From positions 1 to 33,709 of the IMG/VR virus record IMGVR_UViG_3300001371_000004: 33,709 nt of DNA. One strand, written 5' to 3'. The notes beneath the pieces were generated by a model that saw only the letters and a list, made by a program, of their open reading frames with translations, was not told where the DNA came from and made no database searches. A program made the translations under genes and the position numbers. Origin of the DNA: a virus. The first letter of the stretch is position 1. Every line of letters begins with the position of its first letter. Of the stretch, positions 12,690-21,500 are shown piece after piece.

Positions 12690-14207
12690 TTAATAACTTA
12701 TTCGCAGTGTTCTAGACGACACCCCTATTATTGTAATATCGTTATTGTTACTAACATTCATAACTTGGACTATTAACCTGTCCCCTGGATTTGCACGTTC
12801 GTCAAATAATAATGTAACCGGCTGATAAACTCCAGCACCTCGTCCACTAACAATAGATGTATAACCTGTCGCTCTATTTTGTGTTACGTTGAATCCCCGA
12901 AATTGAACATTATTATTCAAAGCGATAGTAAATCCAATAACATAAGTCCCCACATAATAACCATATTCCGTGACTATCAACGTATCATTGCTAGGTATGA
13001 ACCCATAGACACTTCGTCCCTGAAGCATGGTACCCTTTGCATTCGTTACCATTGCCCATTGATCTTGAGTTAAATCAATCACAATACTACTATCTTGACA
13101 TCCCGCTATAGCATGTAACGCATATGTATTAATTACTCTATCTGCATTGACTACTGGTACATTCATTGTATCGTGCACAGTTAGCGGACCGCCTCCGTAT
13201 AAATCTTGTATCGATGCAGACCTGAAATTTGCACTATCCGATGTTATATTCGTAGTAGCTCTTATATCGCCAGTTACATCGAGCTTGAAAGTCGGGGTCT
13301 GTCCACCAATCGCAACTCTATTACTGTTATCAATTACAATTGCATCAGTTGTACCGAAAGAAGCCGTCCTTGATATTTTGAAATAATCATCCGTTTTGTC
13401 AATTCCGATACCCCAATTTTGAGTTGTTAAAAAACTTAACTTCGGGTCGCCAGTTCCTACCTGCTCTATCGTCATCCCAGCATTACTACCTACATTGGCA
13501 TCATTCAAATAAAAATGAAACGGCGAACTTGGTACATCTGTCTTAAAACCTAAATAACCAGCAGACCAATCGTAAGTAAAGAATGGAGCAGAAAAATTAG
13601 CTCCCAGCCCTATTTGAAAGAAATCACCAAAAGCATTATTTACACCCGTTGAATAACTCTGTGTACCAGCTGTGTATGTTAACCTCGCATTATTTGAACC
13701 CTGCCCGACGATATTCACATTGTCTAACACGGTCACCGTGCTTCCTATCCTTCCGAGGGTATCGGTGTTTATTCTCGGTACGAATATCTCCGTTGCAGCT
13801 AAAAAGTTATTCAAGCCCTGTGCGACTGTATCGCCATTCTGGTCGACGATGTAACGAGTTGCCCTCGCAAATAATGAAGTATCGGCATAAAATGCAGAGT
13901 CCGCAACCCATGCGAAACCGAGTGTATCGCCACTCTCGGGGTTCATAAGGTAATACATCACAGCAACCGTATCACCCTTTTGCATGAGGGTGTATTTTTC
14001 ATAAGTGGAATAAGAAGCTAGACGTGGCGTCCAGCCCGTATCAGAAGGACTCGTTCCTACGCGGAATAAATACGTAGCTACCGAATTGTCCTGCTCTACC
14101 TGTGTGTATTTGTTATATGTAGGGTAAGAGGACTGCTGAGATGTCCATTCCGCTTGCCCGTATATTACACCCATAGCGAGCATGAATAAAAATATTATTC
14201 TTCTCAT
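12690..14207 (-). CDS. fiber-like protein with Sec signal peptide and TNF/C1q-like C-terminus (candidate receptor-binding protein)
   Basis: A 505-residue protein. Residues 1-19 look like a signal peptide (MRRIIFLFMLAMGVIYG then QAEW). Two repeats around SYxTYxKYT (about 27 and 66) each precede a beta segment, then a Gly/Thr/Asn-rich shaft with phrases common in fibers of this host group (IDNSNRVAIGG, LDVTGDIRA). The last 130 residues (DLTQDQWAM to RTLRISY) have strand spacing of a C1q/TNF-like jelly roll, a known receptor-binding head. GGAGG lies 9 bases before ATG. Location between tail hub and lysis genes fits a tail fiber, but a cleaved export signal would be odd for a virion protein. Confidence 0.7.
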   Translation of the reverse strand: MRRIIFLFMLAMGVIYGQAEWTSQQSSYPTYNKYTQVEQDNSVATYLFRVGTSPSDTGWTPRLASYSTYEKYTLMQKGDTVAVMYYLMNPESGDTLGFAWVADSAFYADTSLFARATRYIVDQNGDTVAQGLNNFLAATEIFVPRINTDTLGRIGSTVTVLDNVNIVGQGSNNARLTYTAGTQSYSTGVNNAFGDFFQIGLGANFSAPFFTYDWSAGYLGFKTDVPSSPFHFYLNDANVGSNAGMTIEQVGTGDPKLSFLTTQNWGIGIDKTDDYFKISRTASFGTTDAIVIDNSNRVAIGGQTPTFKLDVTGDIRATTNITSDSANFRSASIQDLYGGGPLTVHDTMNVPVVNADRVINTYALHAIAGCQDSSIVIDLTQDQWAMVTNAKGTMLQGRSVYGFIPSNDTLIVTEYGYYVGTYVIGFTIALNNNVQFRGFNVTQNRATGYTSIVSGRGAGVYQPVTLLFDERANPGDRLIVQVMNVSNNNDITIIGVSSRTLRISY

Positions 14208-14285
14208 CCATCACTACCTCCAGTCCTCTCTTATTAAAAATTGTTATTCTCGAATCTTCTATCGAGAGTTATTATTTAATCATTT

Positions 14286-14375
14286 CTAATTCACAATTCC
14301 TGCTCCAACAATCAGCATTACCAATGCTCCGATTATGAAGCCAAGCCAAAATATTTGCAACTGTTCCTTTGTCAT
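14286..14375 (-). CDS. 29-residue single-helix membrane peptide
   Basis: A very short frame with GAGGA 6 bases before ATG 14375. The peptide starts TKEQLQ and is then one hydrophobic helix (FWLGFIIGALVMLIVGAG) ending IVN. It lies in a 240-base gap between the two fiber-like genes, with nothing else seen there. It could be a membrane toxin, lysis regulator or leader. Only the membrane helix is supported. Confidence 0.5.
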   Translation of the reverse strand: MTKEQLQIFWLGFIIGALVMLIVGAGIVN

Positions 14376-14445
14376 TTTTTATCCTCTACTTTTTTATTGC
14401 ACCTTCCAAAAACACTTTCAAATTAACTTTTATTTCATTCTGTAT

Positions 14446-15429
14446 TCATGGATGAGTAGTACTCGTCTGAACTACTCCTGCATCGTTTATCCATTGATAC
14501 CACTTCGTTCCATTCGGGCTTCGTGAAAATGTGCCTGTTATATCCGTATCAGTTGTGCCTCTGAAAAAGCCAGCATCAACACCAAGCGCCCAAGTTATGT
14601 GCAATCTTTCCTGAGGTGTATTTATTCCAATACCAACATCGCCACCAAGCAAGTTAATATAATTAGGCGACTTTTTTATATCAATTAGGGTACCACCATT
14701 AGTTATTTGTATATTATTAGTTGATATAATATTATCTTCTATGTATAGGTTGCCATCTATATTAAGATTATTATTTATCTGTACATCACCATTAAAAGTT
14801 TGATTTTTCAAAAATGTATTTTTTTGATTTGTAGTCGCTATTACGCCTATCGAATCAGAACCGAAAGGGGCAAGCTTCCAATTATAATAAACTTTGCCTG
14901 TAAATGGATTAATCCAAATTTCACCAGCTTCGCCTGAAGGAGTAATGCCATTCCAATGCGGAATTTGTAATATACCTAATCCATCATCAAAGCTAAAAGT
15001 ACCCGTAATAGTTTTTGTTCCACCAATCGTTTGATTGCCCGTCGTATAAACTCCGTTCGTAACCGTCCCCGCGTTACCGGATATATTCCCAACAATAGTC
15101 GAACTAAAAGTCTTTATTCCACCAATCGTTTGATTGCCCGTCGTATAAACTCCGTTCACAACAGCTTCGGCATTATCCACTATGCCGTTATCTCCGACAT
15201 CGTAGACACTTCGCAGCATATAATCACCGCCCATCGCATTCCGAAAATCGCCAAAATTAATCCATCGTGTTCCCGCACACATTTGGTTGGTGCCGTAATC
15301 GTATAAAGACATTAAGAAAACATCCTTATCGCTCAACGTGTTAGTCGAATCATAATCACAGAACCGCGATCCGGTCTGTGCAAAAGTGCTCACAGCCAAC
15401 AGCGATAATAAAACAAAAATCTTTTTCAT
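14446..15429 (-). CDS. fiber-like protein with Sec signal peptide
   Basis: A 327-residue protein from ATG 15429, set by GGAGGA 5 bases upstream (an earlier start in the heptamer array is unlikely). Residues 1-18 form a signal peptide (KKIFVLLSLLAVSTFA then QTG). The body has beta-rich Asn/Gly/Thr repeats, including two copies of NGVYTTGNQTIGGxKT 33 residues apart, an NNNLNIDGNLYIEDN strand series, and GGDVGIGINTPQ near the C-terminus, a phrase typical of fiber and adhesin shafts. It lies next to the tail hub gene, so a tail fiber or an adhesin-like virion decoration is likely. Export signal noted as odd. Confidence 0.65.
   Translation of the reverse strand: MKKIFVLLSLLAVSTFAQTGSRFCDYDSTNTLSDKDVFLMSLYDYGTNQMCAGTRWINFGDFRNAMGGDYMLRSVYDVGDNGIVDNAEAVVNGVYTTGNQTIGGIKTFSSTIVGNISGNAGTVTNGVYTTGNQTIGGTKTITGTFSFDDGLGILQIPHWNGITPSGEAGEIWINPFTGKVYYNWKLAPFGSDSIGVIATTNQKNTFLKNQTFNGDVQINNNLNIDGNLYIEDNIISTNNIQITNGGTLIDIKKSPNYINLLGGDVGIGINTPQERLHITWALGVDAGFFRGTTDTDITGTFSRSPNGTKWYQWINDAGVVQTSTTHP
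15018..15157. repeat. 41-bp exact direct repeat within the fiber-like gene
   Basis: The 41 bases at 15018-15058 recur exactly at 15117-15157, 99 bases (33 codons) apart in frame. They encode the two NGVYTTGNQTIGG copies. Exact identity at silent positions suggests recent duplication or gene conversion in the fiber shaft. Confidence 0.85.
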
Positions 15430-15446
15430 AAGTCCTCCAATTTTAA

Positions 15447-15488
15447 TTTTTACATTTAACATTTTACGTTTAACCTTTAACTTTTAAC
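15447..15488. repeat. six-unit heptamer array upstream of the fiber-like gene
   Basis: Six consecutive 7-base units of the form (N)TTTAAC or (N)TTTTAC on the plus strand; GTTAAAN on the minus strand. The array fills the gap between the tail hub gene and the fiber-like gene. The same motif recurs at 23097-23124. See the finding on heptamers. Confidence 0.8.
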
Positions 15489-15495
15489 CCACTTC

Positions 15496-17637
15496 CTAAT
15501 CTTCGATCAAAAATTCCTCATCGTCTCCTTTGAGTGGCTCGAAATCGTCTCCTAATATAAGCATATAACTCCAGTCCCGTAATAGAGTAAGCTCTATAAT
15601 ATTATCGTTCGGCTCCCGTTTAACGACGCGGAACTTTACATTAGAATAATTATTGCCATTCATTTCTTGTAACTCATCCGTAGAGAGTTTAATTATTTCA
15701 CCCGTCAAAATGTTCGAGTCCTTCATCTCTACCGCTGCTTTTATAAGTTCCTGTGCCTGTGTTTGACGAATCTTTCTTGCAGCCAGCAGTTCATCGATAT
15801 AATCGTTCACCTCTGTCGGTGTTCCGCAATCGTCATTAATCCAAGTAGTGAACTGAATATCTTCTATCTGGTCATTGTATAAATTCGGTCCCTCGGCTAT
15901 TGTATCCACAACCATATTCAAGCGCGAGTATGCATCGTTATCCGTCAAACTTTTCGTAACATCGAACCTCTGCCAGTAAAGTAGCCAGCGTGTTTTGCGA
16001 CTCTTATAGTTCATATCCACAGAAGTCGAGTCGGCGATTATATTCGCTTCGTCAGTCAGCGTCTTATACGTAGATGGCATATCGCTTCGTTTCAAAATAT
16101 CGACCTTTCCCAATTCATTAACCCAAGATATGCAATCGGCAGCATTTACGCAATCATAATATATCTCGGAAATCTTCGTTTGTTTTACGATTACATCCGT
16201 ACTAAAATCTATCGGGAAACCCGCGGTTTCATAATCGTCGAACTTCGCCGTTCTAAAAGATGACGAAATTCCTCCATCGGTTAAAATCTTTTTCATCAAA
16301 GTGAATGGATTATCGGGTGCTTCTTTATAAAGCTTCCTTATCACCGTATCCACAGCGTGCCTATCTACATCCGTTTTGAACAATCCTCTCTGTGCGAATT
16401 CGATATATAATTCTTTTGCCGCATCGCTTTTAGTAAAATAATAAAATATTTCTTTCTCTATCATAATATAACCCGATGCGTCGAGGTTCGCGGTCGTATC
16501 TAATTTGATTGTCATGAACGTATTACTTAACCAGTACCAACCTAGTAATGGTATCCTTCTAAACCACGCTTCAGAACGAATGATTAAATCGGCATCGACA
16601 CCTGTATAACCAGCATCTGAAAATGTTGTGGGTGTACTCGGCCAGTCCGGCCAAATCTTCTTTACTTCGCCATCAGTTACGTTCTCTCTGTAAATATCAT
16701 AAGTAATAGTTCCGTAACCGGTAACAGCGGTCCAAGTTAAGTCCATCGTTTGAGAACCTCCCCAGGGGGTCACGGTATATTCAGTTCTATATCTCGTTAT
16801 AATTCTACCATTTGAATCCTTCGCGTAAACATACCAATAAAACTCCTTCCCGATGGGTAAGGAACCGCCCGAAGTTATTCCTCCTGATACATCGAATGAA
16901 TCTATAACAAAACCGACTACTCTGGCATAATCGCCATATTCAGAATTGAGCGTCTCTAAATCTGCTATACTTTGAACCTCGAGAAAAGTAAAAGGCACGG
17001 CGGTACTAGGATTGAAAGGATTTATATAAGCCAGTTTATTCACAAGATAAATCGGATATTCTTGCTCGGTTAATTTCTTAAGTATATCCGTTGCTTCGAG
17101 CGTTACCGTATCGTTATTTATTTCCACGTTTTCTAATATGCCTTGAAATTTCAAAACAAATTCACCCTCGGCAAGTCCATCATATCCTTCGTATCGCTTC
17201 ATCACCCTGCCCTTATAGTTTGGATTCCTCGCGAGCCATTTCTTCCAATACGTCCCTCTCGTTTTTCGCGTGTTATAATAGGGGTCGGTATCGATGTCGA
17301 GCTCGTCGGGCTCATCTTTAATAACCACTTTTACTCGTTGAGTTATAGATTTCTTCTCTTGAATTTCAGTCGCTAATTCGTTAAGCGATATAATATAAGG
17401 TCTCACTCCATCGAAAGGAAGTGGTTTATTTATATTCGTAAATTTATAAATCTTTGATGACTTTGTAAAGTTCGAGGTATCATGGCAAGTCGGATATGTG
17501 TTATAACATTCATGCCCTGGTGTTCCTGCTGCCGTGCATGGCGATGTGCCGTAAGTATTGGAACAGAAGTCTAACTCGATTACAATCAGGTCATACTTCG
17601 TTCTTGCGAGTGCCTGCCGTTTTTCATCATAACCCAT
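15496..17637 (-). CDS. tail hub / baseplate-type protein
   Basis: A 713-residue protein, the largest tail gene after the tape measure in order. The N-terminus (about 15-60) has a cysteine-bearing segment (ELDFCSNTYGTSPC, then CYNTYPTC) found in tail-tip proteins of phages and gene transfer agents. The middle contains a fibronectin-III-like domain (about 275-350, from FYWYVYAKDSNG), often carbohydrate-binding or spacing modules on tail tips. The rest is soluble and beta-rich. Position after the distal tail protein and before fibers fits the central hub. Exact family (phiJL001 Gp84-like) is a guess from the N-terminus. Confidence 0.65.
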   Translation of the reverse strand: MGYDEKRQALARTKYDLIVIELDFCSNTYGTSPCTAAGTPGHECYNTYPTCHDTSNFTKSSKIYKFTNINKPLPFDGVRPYIISLNELATEIQEKKSITQRVKVVIKDEPDELDIDTDPYYNTRKTRGTYWKKWLARNPNYKGRVMKRYEGYDGLAEGEFVLKFQGILENVEINNDTVTLEATDILKKLTEQEYPIYLVNKLAYINPFNPSTAVPFTFLEVQSIADLETLNSEYGDYARVVGFVIDSFDVSGGITSGGSLPIGKEFYWYVYAKDSNGRIITRYRTEYTVTPWGGSQTMDLTWTAVTGYGTITYDIYRENVTDGEVKKIWPDWPSTPTTFSDAGYTGVDADLIIRSEAWFRRIPLLGWYWLSNTFMTIKLDTTANLDASGYIMIEKEIFYYFTKSDAAKELYIEFAQRGLFKTDVDRHAVDTVIRKLYKEAPDNPFTLMKKILTDGGISSSFRTAKFDDYETAGFPIDFSTDVIVKQTKISEIYYDCVNAADCISWVNELGKVDILKRSDMPSTYKTLTDEANIIADSTSVDMNYKSRKTRWLLYWQRFDVTKSLTDNDAYSRLNMVVDTIAEGPNLYNDQIEDIQFTTWINDDCGTPTEVNDYIDELLAARKIRQTQAQELIKAAVEMKDSNILTGEIIKLSTDELQEMNGNNYSNVKFRVVKREPNDNIIELTLLRDWSYMLILGDDFEPLKGDDEEFLIED

Positions 17638-17642
17638 AAAAA

Positions 17643-18392
17643 TTATAGCACTCCGATAAATGATAAAGGTAATTGACTAACCAGATGTCCGTTGATAACC
17701 GGTCTGCTCATCTGTACATCCTGTTGAAATCTAACGAAAAATATATCGCCTGGCGAATTATCAAAATCCCACGCGAAGAAGAATGGTTTATAAAACTTCC
17801 CGTGAGCATTCCAAAATACATTGAAATAATCCTTAACCCATGCCCTCTCGATGTTAGAATAAACAGGTGCGGGTGCTACTTCATTATATCTAACATCCAC
17901 ACCGAGCAGATGCCCACCCTTTGAATACTCCTGCTTCGAGCGAGCCGTCTCGGGACTGGGAGAGTAAGGGGCATCGGGTGGGTACGGAAACTGCAACATA
18001 TCTCCCAGCACCAACACCCCTATTTGTGCGGACGAGCTTGAGGTTATTCTTATCTTCCAATATTTTGTGCGGTTGGTAAAATATTTCATTATAGGTGAAT
18101 TATCCGTTGGAACTATTGTAGTTTCTAGAGTATAAGGACCGCCGTAACTATCCGCATATTGAATCTGAATAGTCGCTCCGATACTTCCGAGATTATGTCG
18201 ATATATCCCTATACAATCAGCCGATTGCTTCGCGGCAGGGTCGGATATAATTTCCTGCGTCGCGGCAGATGTCGCCTTCCAACTGGTATATGGGCGTAAA
18301 TCCCACATCTGCTCTTTAGGAAATCCCGTCGCTTCGGATGTTACCGTCGGCGTTCCTACTAAAAAAATATTTTCATATAATATTATTGTCAT
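17643..18392 (-). CDS. distal tail-type protein with discoidin-like domain
   Basis: A 249-residue protein directly after the tape measure. Residues about 1-125 (TSWKATSAATQEI, then CIGIYRHNLGSIG, then YWKIRITSSSS) follow the strand pattern of F5/8 type C (discoidin) domains found in tail-tip proteins of environmental phages. The C-terminal half (NIERAWVKDYFNVFWNAHGK, then FFFAWDF) resembles tail proteins that join the hub. Its start lies directly after a heptamer array with a weak ribosome binding site. It probably forms the ring that links tail tube to hub. Confidence 0.65.
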   Translation of the reverse strand: MTIILYENIFLVGTPTVTSEATGFPKEQMWDLRPYTSWKATSAATQEIISDPAAKQSADCIGIYRHNLGSIGATIQIQYADSYGGPYTLETTIVPTDNSPIMKYFTNRTKYWKIRITSSSSAQIGVLVLGDMLQFPYPPDAPYSPSPETARSKQEYSKGGHLLGVDVRYNEVAPAPVYSNIERAWVKDYFNVFWNAHGKFYKPFFFAWDFDNSPGDIFFVRFQQDVQMSRPVINGHLVSQLPLSFIGVL

Positions 18393-18395
18393 AAA

Positions 18396-18416
18396 ATTCG
18401 TAATTCATAATTCATA
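18396..18416. repeat. three-unit heptamer array (ATTCATA type)
   Basis: Three 7-base units, ATTCGTA-ATTCATA-ATTCATA, lie between the tape measure stop and the distal tail gene start. The same family occurs at 11213-11233, 5413-5433 and 5822-5842. Confidence 0.7.
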
Positions 18417-18423
18417 ATTGCTT

Positions 18424-20223
18424 TTATGCGCCGTCTCCCCATGCCTTATTCAAATACGGAATCAAATCCCTCGCTACCCTGTCCTTATTCGCCGTATCGA
18501 ACTCGCCGTAGAAAGTTACATTCACCGTCATCTGCCGGTTATCGTTCGATGTCTGCGATGAAGCGGGTCCACTGGGCAGCGATGGAGGACTTGCACCGCC
18601 ACCCGAAGCGCGTGAACCCGGTTGCATTGATGCTATTCTTGCTATGTTGGCTATACCAGCGGCAATAACCGAAGCCGCTAGAATAAAATTAAATGGCGGT
18701 GGCGCAGATGCAAGAGCTTTATTCGCAGCGAGATAAGTCGCAACACCCGCCTCGGCAATTGAAAATGCTTTATATAAAGCGAAGGCTGCTTTGCTTTTTT
18801 CTCCCGACAATTGATAAAATGTATTCGCAGCATCTGCAAGGTTAGCAAATGTCTGTTGCCCAACTTCGGTTCTTAATAAATAAGTAGCCATTTCAAATTC
18901 ACTGACTTCGGCAATTCTCTCCATTTCACGTGCATGTTGTGCTTCTTTCAATTCCTCGAGTTGAAATCCCCCTTCAGGAATTACCGAAGGAACTTCGCCT
19001 GGTTTAGCTTCGATTTTACTAATCTCGAGTGTATCGAGTATCTTTTGTCTTTGAATTTCTAACTGCTCATTGATTAATGCGATTGCACCGGGTATCTCAC
19101 CGAATTGTTTTTTCAAATCTTCTGCCTTCGCTTCTATATCGTATATCTTCTGCCACATCGGTGTTAGCCCTGCCTTATCGATATCCCTCTGAATTGTAAG
19201 AGCCACCTTTTCCCATTGCTCATTGAGTTTTGCGAAACGTTTCTGTTCTTCCCCTGCTAGCTTTCTTTGCTCTTGTTCTAAAAGTCGTTGTTCTTCTGCT
19301 TGTGCTTGTAATAATGCCAATGTATCGCCATGCGCTTTCATCATATACTCGCCAAGGTCCTTATGTTCTTTTTTTAATTGCTCGACTATTGCAGATACCG
19401 GTGTCGCTGCATCGAGCATATCATTGAAGAAATTTATCACATCGGCACCGATTTCGACAAGATTGATTAACGCAGGTAATAAATGTTCTGTCAATGATAT
19501 CGCTACACCTTCCAGCGCACCTTGGGCTCTCGTCATCTCATCTTTTAAATATGCCGCATCCTTCGCCGTTTCGGTAGAAATCTCCAATCCCAAAGCTCTC
19601 GCTTCATCTTGCATATTTTTCAAACCCTCGGCTCCTCCGTTTAACATCGGAATTAAATCGGCACCCGCACGTCCGAATATCTCCATTGCTCTCGCGGTCT
19701 TCTCCGCACCATCTGGCATCTTACTGAACCTATCAGCGACATCGAGCAATACTTCATAAGTATCTCGCAATCCACCGTTAACATTTTGCACGGGAATTCC
19801 AAGCGTCTCGAATGATTCCTTCGCGGTCCCCATCCCTTTCGATGTATCCAACAAATTTCTCGATAACCGTTGCAATCCTTTTTCAAATACCTCGATTTCA
19901 GTGCTGGCAAGTTCGGCAGCAAAACGCAATGTAGATAAATTCTCAACCGATACGCCTGTACGTTGTGCCATCTTTTCGAGGTCTTCCATCGTATCGATTT
20001 GCTTCTTAATAGCGGCACCGACGGCGATAACGGCGGCTACTGCCACGGTCTGCCAATTAAGAAAACCAGATGTAATAGTTTTCAACGAGCCGACCATCCC
20101 TCCCGAGAAACCCTTTATACTTTTCTCGGCATTGCCAAGCTCCGTGCTTACACCTTGAATTGCACGTCTGGCGCTCGCATTGTCGCCTTTGAATTCTATT
20201 TTGCCTACTTTCGGTCCTGCCAT
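18424..20223 (-). CDS. tail tape measure protein
   Basis: A 599-residue protein that sets tail length and is ejected with DNA. The N-terminus (KIEFKGDNASARRAIQGVST) and the TVAVAAVIAVGAAI segment (about 58-72) are typical of tape measure proteins, as is the PhageMin_tail-like part (about 80-200, MAQRTGVSVENLSTLRFA). Long helices follow (290-400), then Ala-rich hydrophobic stretches (about 480-540) and a Gly/Pro/Ser-rich tail. At about 0.15 nm per residue this implies a tail near 90 nm. The ATG overlaps the chaperone stop (TAATG). Confidence 0.9.
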   Translation of the reverse strand: MAGPKVGKIEFKGDNASARRAIQGVSTELGNAEKSIKGFSGGMVGSLKTITSGFLNWQTVAVAAVIAVGAAIKKQIDTMEDLEKMAQRTGVSVENLSTLRFAAELASTEIEVFEKGLQRLSRNLLDTSKGMGTAKESFETLGIPVQNVNGGLRDTYEVLLDVADRFSKMPDGAEKTARAMEIFGRAGADLIPMLNGGAEGLKNMQDEARALGLEISTETAKDAAYLKDEMTRAQGALEGVAISLTEHLLPALINLVEIGADVINFFNDMLDAATPVSAIVEQLKKEHKDLGEYMMKAHGDTLALLQAQAEEQRLLEQEQRKLAGEEQKRFAKLNEQWEKVALTIQRDIDKAGLTPMWQKIYDIEAKAEDLKKQFGEIPGAIALINEQLEIQRQKILDTLEISKIEAKPGEVPSVIPEGGFQLEELKEAQHAREMERIAEVSEFEMATYLLRTEVGQQTFANLADAANTFYQLSGEKSKAAFALYKAFSIAEAGVATYLAANKALASAPPPFNFILAASVIAAGIANIARIASMQPGSRASGGGASPPSLPSGPASSQTSNDNRQMTVNVTFYGEFDTANKDRVARDLIPYLNKAWGDGA

Positions 20224-20555
20224 TATTTTTTCTTATTAAATTTTTTTGCCTTCTGAATTTCTATTTCGGAATTTATGAGCGCCAACTCCTGCCATTGCTC
20301 GTAAGTCAAATAATTCTGAATATTTATTCCACTATCGATAAAATTCTTAAACTCCAGCAATTGCAAAAAGTATGGAGCGAGTTCCTCGTCGTCTTCTTCA
20401 CCATACAACTCCGCTCTGAACTCCGGGTTATATTCGCATTGCGCACACATAACTTCCAATGCCTTTTCGCCGCTAGACCGCATGCACCCGGCACGCATCT
20501 CTTGGTTGCAGTCTTCTCTTACTGCTCGCTTGAGCCAGAGTCGGACTTGCTCTCT
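20223..20555 (-). CDS. tail assembly chaperone T-part, made by -1 frameshift
   Basis: This frame encodes 110 residues, read after a -1 shift at TTTTTTA from the upstream G gene, giving a 240-residue G-T fusion. The first 19 residues after the shift (REQVRLWLKRAVREDCNQE) precede the first ATG in this frame (20498), and no ribosome binding site exists there, so independent translation is unlikely. It contains a CAQCEYNPEF segment, an acidic stretch (YGEEDDEEL) and NYLTYEQWQELA. In lambda the corresponding gpGT binds the tape measure and tail tube during assembly. The order G, T, tape measure is the classical one. Confidence 0.85.
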   Translation of the reverse strand, partial: REQVRLWLKRAVREDCNQEMRAGCMRSSGEKALEVMCAQCEYNPEFRAELYGEEDDEELAPYFLQLLEFKNFIDSGINIQNYLTYEQWQELALINSEIEIQKAKKFNKKK

Positions 20556-20944
20556 AAAAAATCCTGCTTATCCTCCTGCTCCTCCGGCTCCACTGCCGAA
20601 GAATCGAAAACATATTCGCACAATAGCATAACCATGTGCGGGCATGCTTTTCTAATATGTTGCTTCCAATTCTCATCATAGTTCGGCGAACTGGGGTCTG
20701 TCGATAAAGGCTTACCCTCGTTTCCAAGATAACCTTCCTCGAAACCTTCCATTACCAACAGCCCATAGCGAAGTTTTACTTTCGAATCTTGCGTAACTTT
20801 CCGACCTCGCAATCTCATAATTTTGCTTTTGTACGATACTATTTCCTCGGCGGTCGGCGGTCTGAATGTGAAATAGCAATTTGCATTGTGAATCGAATCG
20901 AACAATAATACTTTCTGAATCTGGGGCTTGTTAATGTCGATCAT
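20519..20944 (-). CDS. tail assembly chaperone G-part
   Basis: A 141-residue protein, the lambda gpG analogue. The N-terminal 90 residues (FTFRPPTAEEIVSYKSKIMR) form the conserved domain of this kind; the C-terminus is acidic (EPEEQEDKQD). AAGGAGG precedes ATG, which overlaps the stop of the upstream minor tail gene. A slippery site eleven codons before the stop yields the longer G-T form. Both forms are needed in a fixed ratio for tail assembly in known siphophages. Family assigned by position, overlap and frameshift rather than by strong motif. Confidence 0.8.
   Translation of the reverse strand: MIDINKPQIQKVLLFDSIHNANCYFTFRPPTAEEIVSYKSKIMRLRGRKVTQDSKVKLRYGLLVMEGFEEGYLGNEGKPLSTDPSSPNYDENWKQHIRKACPHMVMLLCEYVFDSSAVEPEEQEDKQDFLESKSDSGSSEQ
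20555..20577 (-). promoter_or_regulatory. programmed -1 frameshift signal
   Basis: On the minus strand the heptamer T-TTT-TTA (20561-20555) is in the correct phase of the G frame for simultaneous slippage. An AGGAGG (20577-20572) lies exactly 10 bases upstream, the spacing that stimulates -1 shifting in E. coli dnaX. The -1 frame then stays open for 110 codons to the tape measure gene. Confidence 0.9.
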
Positions 20945-21498
20945 GACTGTCCTCCTTGTTTATTATAATAATAATCTATTGCGTTATTGAAAATCGGCTG
21001 AACCTTGTCAGCCACTAATTTATTTACTTTAGCCATTATAGTCGCACTCTCCATCATCTGCGGATAGCTCGGTCCGAACAATTCATCTATTGGTAATCTC
21101 GGAACTCTTCCGCTTCCTGCCTTCGCTCTAAAGAATACACCGACATGTCCAGATGGCATCGTTTGCTTAAACGCATGCACTAACGTCTTACTTCTGCCTT
21201 TGATTACGCTCACCGTCGTTCCGCTCTTGACTTGTCGCGACTTAAATTTCGCGAGTGCAATCCTCTTGCCTTTGCTAATTATCGTCGCTATAATTCTATT
21301 TTTATTCGCCTTATCGATTCGTGATTGCTTTTTTAAATCGCCGGTTTTAACCGTATATTTAACCTTCAGTTCTTTATTCACCATCGTCCTCGATTGACTA
21401 GCCAATGCGTTAACAGTAGCCACGCTCGCCTTATCGATAATCACCGGGTCGAAATCCTTCGCCAACTCCTTGAAATTCGATGTTACGTCTATTCTCAT
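20941..21498 (-). CDS. minor tail protein Z-like
   Basis: A 185-residue basic protein. The late segment LPIDELFGPSYPQMM (about 137-151) is a signature of prophage minor tail protein Z (GPZ family), as is the N-terminal DIRV-like region with VATVNALASQSRT. In lambda gpZ joins the tail tip and tail completion. Here it lies between the major tail protein and the chaperones, an order seen in many environmental siphophages. Its ATG follows the tail protein stop directly. Confidence 0.75.
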   Translation of the reverse strand: MRIDVTSNFKELAKDFDPVIIDKASVATVNALASQSRTMVNKELKVKYTVKTGDLKKQSRIDKANKNRIIATIISKGKRIALAKFKSRQVKSGTTVSVIKGRSKTLVHAFKQTMPSGHVGVFFRAKAGSGRVPRLPIDELFGPSYPQMMESATIMAKVNKLVADKVQPIFNNAIDYYYNKQGGQS

Positions 21499-21500
21499 TA

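Noticed and set aside
19223-19759. 178-codon rightward frame opposite the tape measure gene
   Set aside because: Ser/Cys-rich shadow of the helical tape measure protein; no supporting signal.
20223-20498. Independent 91-residue gene starting at ATG 20498
   Set aside because: No ribosome binding site, a gap of 20 bases after the upstream stop, and the frame continues upstream to the slippery site, so it is better read as the shifted part of the G-T fusion.
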